This document shows, in pieces, positions 61,601 to 64,000 of a stretch of 64,000 nt of DNA; the first letter of the stretch is position 1, and each line of letters begins with the position of its first letter. Location of the stretch: contig OY727101.1 of NCBI GenBank assembly GCA_963402885.1, positions 12,162,917 to 12,226,916 on the forward strand, given 5' to 3'. The DNA comes from Antedon bifida. Taxonomy: Eukaryota > Echinodermata > Crinoidea > Comatulida > Antedonidae. Both the position numbers and the translations under genes were made by a program. The notes beneath the pieces are model-generated. The model worked only from the letters and a program-made list of their open reading frames with translations. It ran no database searches and was not told where the DNA came from.

Positions 61601-61869
61601 TATAATATAAATTGAGATTTTATTATAAATATTATGGTTTTTATTTTTTCAATTTTTACAGCATCGATGATTCTTTTGCTGACCGTATGGGGAATACTGA
61701 GAGTATACTAGATACTATTGACATGCGAGAGTGCGAGTGTCCACTCATACTCAACACAGTCTACCCTCAATTGGTCAGGCATTGGAGAGCAGCAGCTAAC
61801 ACAGAGAAAACAATACATTTTTTGGTAGAAGCCGGCAGTGCAGCCGTGACCACTGAAAATAACTTACAA
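25621..61869 (+). CDS. ADCY10: Soluble adenylyl cyclase (ADCY10), 23 coding exons, 3' end beyond the window
   Basis: Exons: 25621-25753, 30441-30581, 32228-32371, 34731-34939, 35347-35458, 36040-36105, 37327-37409, 39238-39397, 39971-40002, 40382-40500, 40961-41037, 41676-41859, 42655-42707, 43461-43623, 52878-53070, 53514-53881, 54124-54244, 54600-54692, 55086-55269, 55628-56272, 56536-56592, 58515-58671, 61662-61869. All are GT/AG and phase-consistent, 1,234 codons. It converts ATP to cAMP and in mammals is stimulated by bicarbonate and calcium. Catalytic domain C1 shows metal-binding Asp42 and Asp93 and Lys89 (LKFAGDA). C2 shows Lys360 in FMFDKG and the Asn432/Arg436 pair in VNMAAR. An ATPase-like region follows, with P-loop GESGIGKT (536-543) and ILFAIDDAH (659-667), then HKCKHCGGGDFIPGHH as in mammalian ADCY10. 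The start ATG is followed by HVPDLVL, close to the mammalian N-terminus. Intron 1 hosts an antisense gene; introns 14, 21 and 22 host tRNA genes. Lys89 is conserved; the bicarbonate-contact arginine position reads Asn170. Confidence 0.93.
27257..27988 (-). CDS. Secreted, probably GPI-anchored single-exon protein nested antisense in ADCY10 intron 1
   Basis: A 243-residue uninterrupted frame starts with a signal peptide (residues 1-17, hydrophobic FWISMLYIVSV, cut before Cys18). A Cys-containing globular part follows (about 18-152), with CDPSPGW at its start and paired cysteines around 55-62 and near 97. Next come a Thr-rich stretch (153-190) and a basic Ser/Thr segment. The C-terminal 20 residues are hydrophobic (FITFTLVIFTLFGLII) with no charged tail, as in GPI-anchor signals. 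The globular part reminds me of the CCDC3/NTR-like secreted proteins of invertebrates, but I cannot confirm this. Being intronless inside another gene's intron, it could be a retrocopy or an independent gene. The domain logic (signal, ectodomain, Thr stalk, anchor) argues against a chance frame. Confidence 0.65.
   Translation of the reverse strand: MLVFWISMLYIVSVTMACDPSPGWRAIPMIERINDSSIAIIATVTEKTDGSGGAPCSSDTICGYWVNAIVKCVIKDDTGSISVNSNVKIAGFGDNSDCTITNIVLGHTIENLILLEPHENMYKVNELNWETGSERVSRAVKDRYVNEFPDSVCYTTTLAPTTTNPTTTERRQTTRRSSTHRQTSSKMSTTIAMKEASTKANKNSRNRGTQDFIIDPTTSTSTRNTFSFITFTLVIFTLFGLII
28901..29112. repeat. MITE-C copy in ADCY10 intron 1
   Basis: TTAAAGATTGTCTCCC at the left and GGGGGACAATATATCT followed by TTAA at the right. 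Internal words are shared with 18689-19032. It is internally shortened. Confidence 0.65.
29635..29800 (-). repeat. GC-richer 150-bp sequence shared with 52031-52190
   Basis: Read on the - strand it contains ACACGATCAGTTCC, CCGCCGCGGAGAATATG, AGCCAGACATAAGA, AAAGGACTGT and ACGAGTTCCT. All of these recur in the same order on the + strand at 52035-52190. Open frames on both strands here have no known domain, and the second copy is not open. It could be a dispersed repeat end or a small RNA-derived sequence; I do not recognise it. Confidence 0.55.
30166..30307. repeat. MITE-D, best copy (CCAAT-hairpin family)
   Basis: Left end TTCCCACTAGAAACACAATG; the complement of the right end is TTCTCATTAGAACGCAACGC. 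The middle is a hairpin with GTTGACCAATGACAAGCGA on one arm and TCGCTTGTGATTGGTCAA on the other around AGTTCGAATAATCC. Copies occur at 14375, 43985 (partial) and 56294. Confidence 0.65.
33645..33855. repeat. Trinucleotide microsatellite (CAT/CGT)n
   Basis: About 200 bp of ATC/GTC/ACC triplets in ADCY10 intron 3. It is open in several frames on both strands, giving spurious poly-Ser, poly-Ile/Val and poly-Met frames that are not genes. Confidence 0.9.
35814..35884. repeat. Short dispersed repeat (CTCGTA..TACGAG), copy 1
   Basis: TTTCATCTCGTAGTAAATAC, GTTACGAG and TATTGTGAG are followed by a GCG..GTAGATCA tail. The same order is seen at 40730-40800. Confidence 0.45.
36370..36615. repeat. MITE-C related fragment, right end
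   Basis: Ends GGGGGACAATACATCTTA and contains GCTGGATCGAAAAAAATG and GAAAAT/AGTCTGATTT words of the MITE-C family. The left boundary is unclear. Confidence 0.45.
38702..38842 (-). repeat. tRNA-derived SINE, copy 2 (ADCY10 intron 7)
   Basis: CTCTACATAAACAAAGTCTT, GGGAGTGGAGTTGTAA and the tRNA-like head GGTAGCCAAGCATCATAACC match copy 1 at 5785-6026. The B-box and acceptor end are more decayed. Confidence 0.7.
40730..40800. repeat. Short dispersed repeat (CTCGTA..TACGAG), copy 2
   Basis: TTTCATCTCGTAATACATAG, TTACGAGACTATTGTGAG and GCGCGGATCA are shared with 35814-35884. Confidence 0.4.
41862..42052. repeat. TGACGTA minisatellite directly after ADCY10 exon 12
   Basis: Nine irregular units of about 20 bp, of the form TTTGTGACGTATAATTTAT. 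Seven carry TGACGTA and two carry TAACGTA. The first unit overlaps the exon 12 splice donor region (GAGTATGTGACGTAT). Confidence 0.75.
43159..43293. repeat. Short tandem repeat, about four units
   Basis: The word CAATCCTTATCATCTATGAA followed by CTAAATTCAGTCT recurs with small changes four times. It lies in ADCY10 intron 13. Confidence 0.65.
44392..44477 (+). tRNA. tRNA-Tyr-GTA: tRNA-Tyr(GTA), intron-containing, no. 1
   Basis: Acceptor arms CCCTCGA / TCGAGGG with A73, A-box TAGCTCAGTTGG, anticodon GTA in ACTGTAG, and B-box GGTTCAAATCC. A 13-nt intron (AGTTGTCACTGTT) follows the base 3' of the anticodon, the usual site in eukaryotic tRNA-Tyr. A T-run follows within 10 bp. It faces the tRNA-Glu at 44611. 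Confidence 0.96.
44611..44682 (-). tRNA. tRNA-Glu-CTC: tRNA-Glu(CTC), no. 1
   Basis: On the - strand: acceptor TCCCATA / TGTGGGA, D-arm TGGTCTAGTGG, anticodon CTC in GCGCTCTCACC, and T-arm GGTTCGATTCC. It is 72 nt with no intron. A TTTT terminator follows on the - strand. Convergent with tRNA-Tyr no. 1, 133 bp apart. Confidence 0.96.
44882..44962. repeat. MITE-C left-end fragment within the tRNA sub-unit
   Basis: TTGTCTCCCAAAAACATGAA and GAATTTGAATATGCCAT match the left part of MITE-C (compare 28906 and 50973). The same piece recurs before Tyr no. 3, 5, 6, 8 and 9, so it was amplified together with the tRNA genes. Confidence 0.7.
45023..45108 (+). tRNA. tRNA-Tyr-GTA: tRNA-Tyr(GTA), intron-containing, no. 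2
   Basis: Same mature sequence and 13-nt intron as no. 1; second sub-unit of copy 1. All arms pair. Confidence 0.96.
45231..45302 (-). tRNA. tRNA-Glu-CTC: tRNA-Glu(CTC), no. 2, T-stem variant
   Basis: As no. 1 but with two changes in the T-arm (CCAGG pairing to CCCGA instead of CCGGG/CCCGG). This leaves two mismatched T-stem pairs. Function is doubtful. The same variant is found at 47652. Confidence 0.85.
45642..45727 (+). tRNA. tRNA-Tyr-GTA: tRNA-Tyr(GTA), intron-containing, no. 3
   Basis: Intact cloverleaf, 13-nt intron; third sub-unit of copy 1. The 5' flank differs slightly (ATTTCGCATA). Confidence 0.96.
45860..45931 (-). tRNA. tRNA-Glu-CTC: tRNA-Glu(CTC), no. 3
   Basis: Intact, identical to no. 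1. Convergent with Tyr no. 3. Confidence 0.96.
45998..46044 (+). pseudogene. Duplicated 3' end of ADCY10 exon 14 (orphan, copy 2)
   Basis: Identical to 43577-43623, codes the residues after the P-loop (MLDAIIIEAMRENV), and is followed by a normal donor. No splice acceptor is visible immediately upstream, so it should stay intronic unless a cryptic acceptor is used. Confidence 0.85.
46813..46898 (+). tRNA. tRNA-Tyr-GTA: tRNA-Tyr(GTA), intron-containing, no. 4
   Basis: Copy 2 equivalent of no. 1 (offset 2,421). Intact. Confidence 0.96.
47032..47103 (-). tRNA. tRNA-Glu-CTC: tRNA-Glu(CTC), no. 4
   Basis: Copy 2 equivalent of Glu no. 1. Intact. Confidence 0.96.
47444..47529 (+). tRNA. tRNA-Tyr-GTA: tRNA-Tyr(GTA), intron-containing, no. 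5
   Basis: Copy 2 equivalent of no. 2. Intact. Confidence 0.96.
47652..47723 (-). tRNA. tRNA-Glu-CTC: tRNA-Glu(CTC), no. 5, T-stem variant
   Basis: Copy 2 equivalent of Glu no. 2, with the same two disrupted T-stem pairs. Confidence 0.85.
48063..48148 (+). tRNA. tRNA-Tyr-GTA: tRNA-Tyr(GTA), intron-containing, no. 6
   Basis: Copy 2 equivalent of no. 3. Intact. Confidence 0.96.
48281..48352 (-). tRNA. tRNA-Glu-CTC: tRNA-Glu(CTC), no. 6
   Basis: Copy 2 equivalent of Glu no. 3. Intact. Confidence 0.96.
48419..48465 (+). pseudogene. Duplicated 3' end of ADCY10 exon 14 (orphan, copy 3)
   Basis: Second orphan copy of 43577-43623, again with an intact donor (GTAAGATG) and no acceptor. Confidence 0.85.
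49234..49319 (+). tRNA. tRNA-Tyr-GTA: tRNA-Tyr(GTA), intron-containing, no. 7
   Basis: Copy 3 equivalent of no. 1. Intact. Confidence 0.96.
49453..49524 (-). tRNA. tRNA-Glu-CTC: tRNA-Glu(CTC), no. 7
   Basis: Copy 3 equivalent of Glu no. 1. Intact. Confidence 0.96.
49864..49949 (+). tRNA. tRNA-Tyr-GTA: tRNA-Tyr(GTA), intron-containing, no. 8
   Basis: Equivalent of no. 3 (flank ATTTCGCATA). Intact. Confidence 0.96.
50082..50153 (-). tRNA. tRNA-Glu-CTC: tRNA-Glu(CTC), no. 8
   Basis: Equivalent of Glu no. 3. Intact. Confidence 0.96.
50489..50576 (+). tRNA. tRNA-Tyr-GTA: tRNA-Tyr(GTA), no. 9, with a different 15-nt intron
   Basis: The mature part is identical to the others, but the intron is AGTTTAAATGTTGAT (15 nt). 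The 3' flank is unrelated to the array after the last base. It is a less recently homogenised member. Confidence 0.95.
50699..50770 (-). tRNA. tRNA-Glu-CTC: tRNA-Glu(CTC), no. 9
   Basis: Intact 72-nt cloverleaf, with a G-T wobble in the T-stem (CCTGG instead of CCCGG). Its 5' flank keeps the TTTAAGCGCTAATGTTGTTC word of the array. Confidence 0.95.
50962..51760. repeat. Older MITE-C copy split by a second MITE insertion
   Basis: The left part (50962-51150) ends at TTTGTTTCGAT and resumes at 51704 as TTATTGGTCAAAGT. The intact copy at 18689-19032 has these words contiguous (GTTCGATCCAATTTTTGGTC). The 553-bp element at 51151-51703 therefore inserted into it. Confidence 0.65.
51151..51703. mobile_element. 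553-bp DNA element, TTAA-flanked, 20-bp inverted repeats
   Basis: Left end TTAAAGATGTATTGTCCCTT, right end its complement. No transposase is present. The interior is partly shared (inverted) with 62871-63205, including CTTCCAGTCAAAGTTTT and GTTTACAACTC words. TTAA at both borders is the target preference of piggyBac-type elements, but the inner termini do not start with CCY, so the superfamily is open. Confidence 0.75.
51834..51912 (+). pseudogene. tRNA-Tyr(GTA), no. 10, D-arm deletion
   Basis: Lacks 7 nt (TTGGTAG) of the D-loop between TAGCTCAG and AGCGG. This removes the conserved GG and one side of the D-stem. The rest, including intron AGTTGTCATTGTT and B-box, is intact. Probably non-functional. 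Confidence 0.85.
52031..52190 (+). repeat. 150-bp sequence shared with 29635-29800 (opposite strand)
   Basis: Contains GACACGATCAGTTCC, GGCCGCCGCGGAGAATATG, GCAGCCAGACATAAGA, AAAGGACTGT and ACGAGTTCCT in the same order as the first copy, with two short insertions. Confidence 0.55.
55292..55399. repeat. MITE-A copy in ADCY10 intron 19
   Basis: AAAGCTCTCTTTAGGCTATC at the left and TTTGATAGTG..AGAGCTTAA at the right are the family's ends. The interior is shortened. It begins 23 bp after the exon 19 donor. Confidence 0.55.
56294..56399. repeat. MITE-D copy in ADCY10 intron 20
   Basis: Left TTCCCATTAAGAAGC and right CTTTTAGTGGGAA are inverted. The middle is AACCAATCACAAGCGACAG and GTCGCGACGTCATTGGTCC. 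Lies 22 bp after the exon 20 donor. Confidence 0.6.
57286..57358 (+). pseudogene. tRNA-Val(AAC)-like sequence, degenerate, no. 1
   Basis: The anticodon arm TCTGC-TTAACAC-GCAGA reads AAC. The T-arm TCCGG-TTCGATC-CCGGG is good. The acceptor (GGCTTCG / CGAAACA) has two mismatches and the D-loop GG is changed to GT. It is more likely a pseudogene than a functional tRNA. Confidence 0.7.
57568..57640 (+). pseudogene. tRNA-Val(AAC)-like sequence, degenerate, no. 2
   Basis: Keeps TTCGTAGTGTAGTGGTTATC, anticodon AAC and the 5' side of the T-arm. The 3' half of the T-stem and the acceptor have decayed (GCTCTGTTGAACCC). Confidence 0.75.
58227..58312 (+). tRNA. tRNA-Tyr-GTA: tRNA-Tyr(GTA), intron-containing, no. 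11 (ADCY10 intron 21)
   Basis: Intact, intron AGTTGTCATTGTT. Followed by AATTATTTTTATTTT terminator runs. No tRNA-Glu partner is present. Confidence 0.96.
59540..59625 (+). tRNA. tRNA-Tyr-GTA: tRNA-Tyr(GTA), intron-containing, no. 12 (ADCY10 intron 22)
   Basis: Intact, intron AGTTGTCATTGTT, followed by TTTTATTTTTTT. No Glu partner. Confidence 0.96.
59819..59904 (+). tRNA. tRNA-Tyr-GTA: tRNA-Tyr(GTA), intron-containing, no. 13
   Basis: Intact, intron variant AGTTTTCACTGTT. Followed by a decayed Glu copy at 60005, so the convergent Tyr/Glu layout was once present here. Confidence 0.96.
60005..60069 (-). pseudogene. tRNA-Glu-like pseudogene
   Basis: On the - strand TAATGGTCTAGCGGTTAGGA is well kept. 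The anticodon arm has lost the CTC, and the T-arm reads TGTTCCATTCC, so it cannot be a functional tRNA-Glu. Confidence 0.75.
60319..60404 (+). tRNA. tRNA-Tyr-GTA: tRNA-Tyr(GTA), intron-containing, no. 14
   Basis: Intact, intron AGTTGTCATTGTT. Followed about 240 bp later by a remnant of tRNA-Glu. Confidence 0.96.
60642..60682 (-). pseudogene. tRNA-Glu remnant (internal deletion)
   Basis: On the - strand only the 5' end GTGCCATATGG and the T-arm/acceptor GGTCGATTCCCGGGTGGGG remain, joined directly. Confidence 0.6.
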
Positions 61870-62590
61870 GTAAGTGCAGGCCTAGTTGTTTACAGCCTTA
61901 GTCAAACTATAACCATGATATGATTGTTTTCTGCACTCTGGCAAAAATAACATAGTAAAGTAAGTAAAAAGAAATCATAGTATTAAAGTAGAATTCGATA
62001 GACAATAGCCATTGGTATAATTAAGAAGGAAAACATCACATCGTTACAGTAAGGAATATGCTTTAATTAGCGGTTATGCAATTCGTTCTACGACATAAAA
62101 TAAGAAAGTCAACACAGGCGGTTTGCATGCAACCCGAAGATTTGTTAGGCGATATAGATGATGTGAGTGTTTTGAGTAGGCAATTTCAACCATACTGTGC
62201 TAATATCAGTGGTTCATCCAGGAATATGAAAATATGAGGCCAATAATTGCAACGAACCATCTACTGTATCTCAAGTTCGTGTCGTGTCGACTGTAGATGT
62301 TATGTATTTGTATGTTGTTGGTTTTGACAGCAATGAAAACGTGACCATCACCTGTCCCACAAAACCACAACAGTGTGGTAGTTGAGGATATAGTGCTATA
62401 CCTAAAAACAACAGGTTTAACGAACATAGCATTTTTATGTCATAGATTAGAATATACCTTTCGGATATAGACTAGACTAATAATAATGTAGCCTATTATT
62501 CTTAGCGGATCATTAACAACAAAAATAAACCAGTAAAGTACAAGGGCACTCGTCGTGTTAATTCCAGTGTTTTAGTCGGGGGTTCCATTT

Positions 62591-62870
62591 TAGAAACGAC
62601 TGAATTTAAGCGCTAATGTTAGCAACGACTGAATTTAAGCGCTAATGTTAGCAACGACTGAATTTAAGCGCTAATGTTAGAAACGACTGAATTTAAGCGC
62701 TAATGTTAGAAACGACTGAATTTAAGCGCTAATGTTAGCAACGACTGAATTTAAGCGCTAATGTTAGCAACGACTGAATTTAAGCGCTAATGTTAGCAAC
62801 GACTGAATTTAAGCGCTAATGTTAGCAACGACTGACTTTAAGCGCTAATGTTAGAAACGACTGAATTTAA
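62591..62870. repeat. 29-bp minisatellite, nine full units and one partial
   Basis: Unit AACGACTGAATTTAAGCGCT followed by AATGTTAG and C or A. Units differ only by that C/A and one A-to-C change in unit nine. The last unit is broken at its TTTAA by the following DNA element. The core AATTTAAGCGCTAATGTT also occurs 5' of the tRNA-Glu genes. Confidence 0.92.
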
Positions 62871-63205
62871 AGATGTATTGTCCCTTTGACTAATTCCAAA
62901 AAGATAAAAAATAACAGATTTCGAAAAAAGGTGGGTCATTTTGAAGTATCATAATAGTTATTAACTATCACCAAAAATTTGCCGAAAAAAAAATCATTTA
63001 ACTGAAATACAGACGTTTTTTTGTTCAAAAAATACCTCTGACTTCCAGTCAAAGTTTTCGATCAAAACATACCCCATAATAAAACGCGCTTGTTTGGCTA
63101 CTCTGTATGCATAATCATAAAACTTCCTCACGATCTGTGTGAAAATACCTTCTCAACCATGACGAGTTGTAAACAATCCTAATTAACAATCCTAATTAGC
63201 ATATT
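62871..63205. mobile_element. Partial copy of the TTAA-flanked DNA element
   Basis: Starts TTTAAAGATGTATTGTCCCT and matches, in inverted orientation, the right half of 51151-51703. It stops at AATTAGCAT..ACAAG, where the LTR begins, which suggests that the retrotransposon interrupted it. Confidence 0.65.
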
Positions 63206-63210
63206 ACAAG

Positions 63211-63340
63211 TGTGACTCGTCAACACGGTTCTTTTAATTCAACTGTTTTATTAATTCACCGAGCGTAACGTAGTTTGCATAATTAGCAAATAACAAACAA
63301 AGATAATTAGCATATTAACATAACATATGTGATATCTTCC
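63211..63340 (-). repeat. Probable 3' LTR of a Ty3/Gypsy-type element
   Basis: In element orientation (- strand) a purine-rich AGAAAAGGGAAGA precedes it. It contains an AATAAA-type signal and ends in GACGAGTCACA. It appears short (about 120-130 bp). The exact 5' boundary is uncertain because the internal-domain start is outside the window. Confidence 0.45.
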
Positions 63341-63455
63341 CTTTTCTAACAAAATAAATTTCTAAAGTTTTTTTAAAAAATTAATATCAAAAGTGACTTA
63401 GACACGATATATCACATTTCTCATAAATAAATAATCTTTACTTTTCCTTAAACAT

Positions 63456-63585
63456 AAATTGTTTCTTAGATCACATTCATATGTTTCAAATTGTTTCTTA
63501 GATCACATTCATATGTTTCAAATTGTTTCTTAGATCACATTCATATGTTTTAAATTGTTTTTTAGATCACATTCATATGTTTCAT
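63456..63585. repeat. 32-bp tandem repeat, four units, in the retrotransposon 3' region
   Basis: The word AAATTGTTTCTTAGATCACA followed by TTCATATGTTTC is repeated four times, between the pol stop codon and the probable LTR. Confidence 0.85.
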
Positions 63586-63639
63586 ACATTATAGGATGGT
63601 TTGAAAATAAACATGAAATGAAGTTAATTATTAATACAT

Positions 63640-64000
63640 TTATTTATAATCCAATCGATCCGGTGGACGACTAACACGATCACTTCTACGTAAGGGTGGT
63701 GCTTCTGGTACCTTCTGCAAAGTTGGTACGCCCTTCTGCAAAGTATCCGGTTGTTGAGTGTTTAATAAATGTTGTCGATTCCGTCTGTACGACGTTCCAT
63801 CTTCGGTCATCACTACATATGAACGGGGTAGCTCATGTTGCTTATCCACAACAGCAGGTTCCCATTGCCGTCCTTTCAATATTCTCACGTTGTCCCCTTT
63901 TCTTAATTTCGTCAATACACGTGTACCACGATCATAATATTTTGTCATAGATTGTTGACGTGACTGAAGGCAATCTCTAGCTCCGACAATAACTTGTGGT
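63640..64000 (-). CDS. Ty3/Gypsy-type retrotransposon polyprotein, C-terminal end (partial)
   Basis: An open frame enters from the right edge and stops with TAA at 63640-63642 (about 119 codons visible). It shows the region after the integrase core of Ty3/Gypsy elements: a basic KYYDRGTR segment, an SH3-like KLRKGDNVRI strand pattern, RSYVVMTEDG and YRRNRQHL, then a Pro-rich tail ending RRSDRVSRPPDRL. These are typical of the integrase C-terminal domain. Reverse transcriptase and the catalytic integrase residues are outside the window, so whether the element is intact is unknown. Confidence 0.8.
   Translation of the reverse strand, partial: PQVIVGARDCLQSRQQSMTKYYDRGTRVLTKLRKGDNVRILKGRQWEPAVVDKQHELPRSYVVMTEDGTSYRRNRQHLLNTQQPDTLQKGVPTLQKVPEAPPLRRSDRVSRPPDRLDYK

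Larger units (their letters stand above)
61870..64000. other. ADCY10 intron 23 (continues beyond the window)
   Basis: After the exon 23 donor there is no further ADCY10 exon before the window ends. The stretch 61870-62590 holds nothing I can name. From 62591 on it is filled by a minisatellite, a DNA-element fragment and an LTR retrotransposon end. Confidence 0.6.

Noticed and set aside
62591-62870. CRISPR-like regular repeat array
   Set aside because: The 29-bp units are directly adjacent with no unique spacers, in animal DNA; it is a minisatellite.

Overview
This window is animal nuclear DNA. It is AT-rich, with many short coding exons bounded by GT/AG introns, Pol III tRNA genes, and dense short repeats. 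The gene content (a bicarbonate-type soluble adenylyl cyclase, an RWD-RBR ubiquitin ligase, a PAN-domain secreted protein of a type I recall from marine invertebrates) together with the recurrent palindrome AGGCCT in the context TAGGCCTAC suggests a marine invertebrate deuterostome, most likely an echinoderm. The species cannot be fixed from the sequence alone.

Layout. (1) 1-378: last coding part of a DHHC palmitoyltransferase (ZDHHC24-like), + strand, cut by the left edge. (2) 2089-9529: complete 11-exon, 550-residue RNF14-like E3 ligase, + strand. (3) 12605-20748: complete 9-exon, 487-residue secreted PAN-domain protein, - strand, convergent with RNF14. One of its introns holds a 979-bp foldback transposon with a perfect 5-bp target-site duplication. 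(4) 20749-25620: intergenic, with a CpG-rich satellite and an AGGCCT-rich tract. (5) 25621 to beyond the right edge: soluble adenylyl cyclase (ADCY10), + strand, 23 coding exons visible (1,234 codons), 3' end missing. Its first intron contains an antisense single-exon gene for a secreted, probably GPI-anchored protein (27257-27988). (6) Introns 14, 21 and 22 of ADCY10 (43.6-60.7 kb) are full of tRNA genes: 14 tRNA-Tyr(GTA) with short introns on the + strand, 9 tRNA-Glu(CTC) on the - strand, and degenerate Glu and Val(AAC) copies. The densest part is a higher-order repeat of exactly 2,421 bp that also carries the last 47 bp of ADCY10 exon 14 and its splice donor. (7) Right edge: a 29-bp minisatellite whose unit matches the 5' flank of the tRNA-Glu genes, a DNA-transposon fragment, and the 3' end of an LTR (Ty3/Gypsy-type) retrotransposon on the - strand.

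The protein genes are not an operon and look functionally independent. The most unusual feature is the tRNA amplification inside the adenylyl cyclase gene, with tRNA, MITE and exon pieces copied together. All exon joins below were worked out by hand from splice signals, phase and family resemblance. No alignment or database search was possible.
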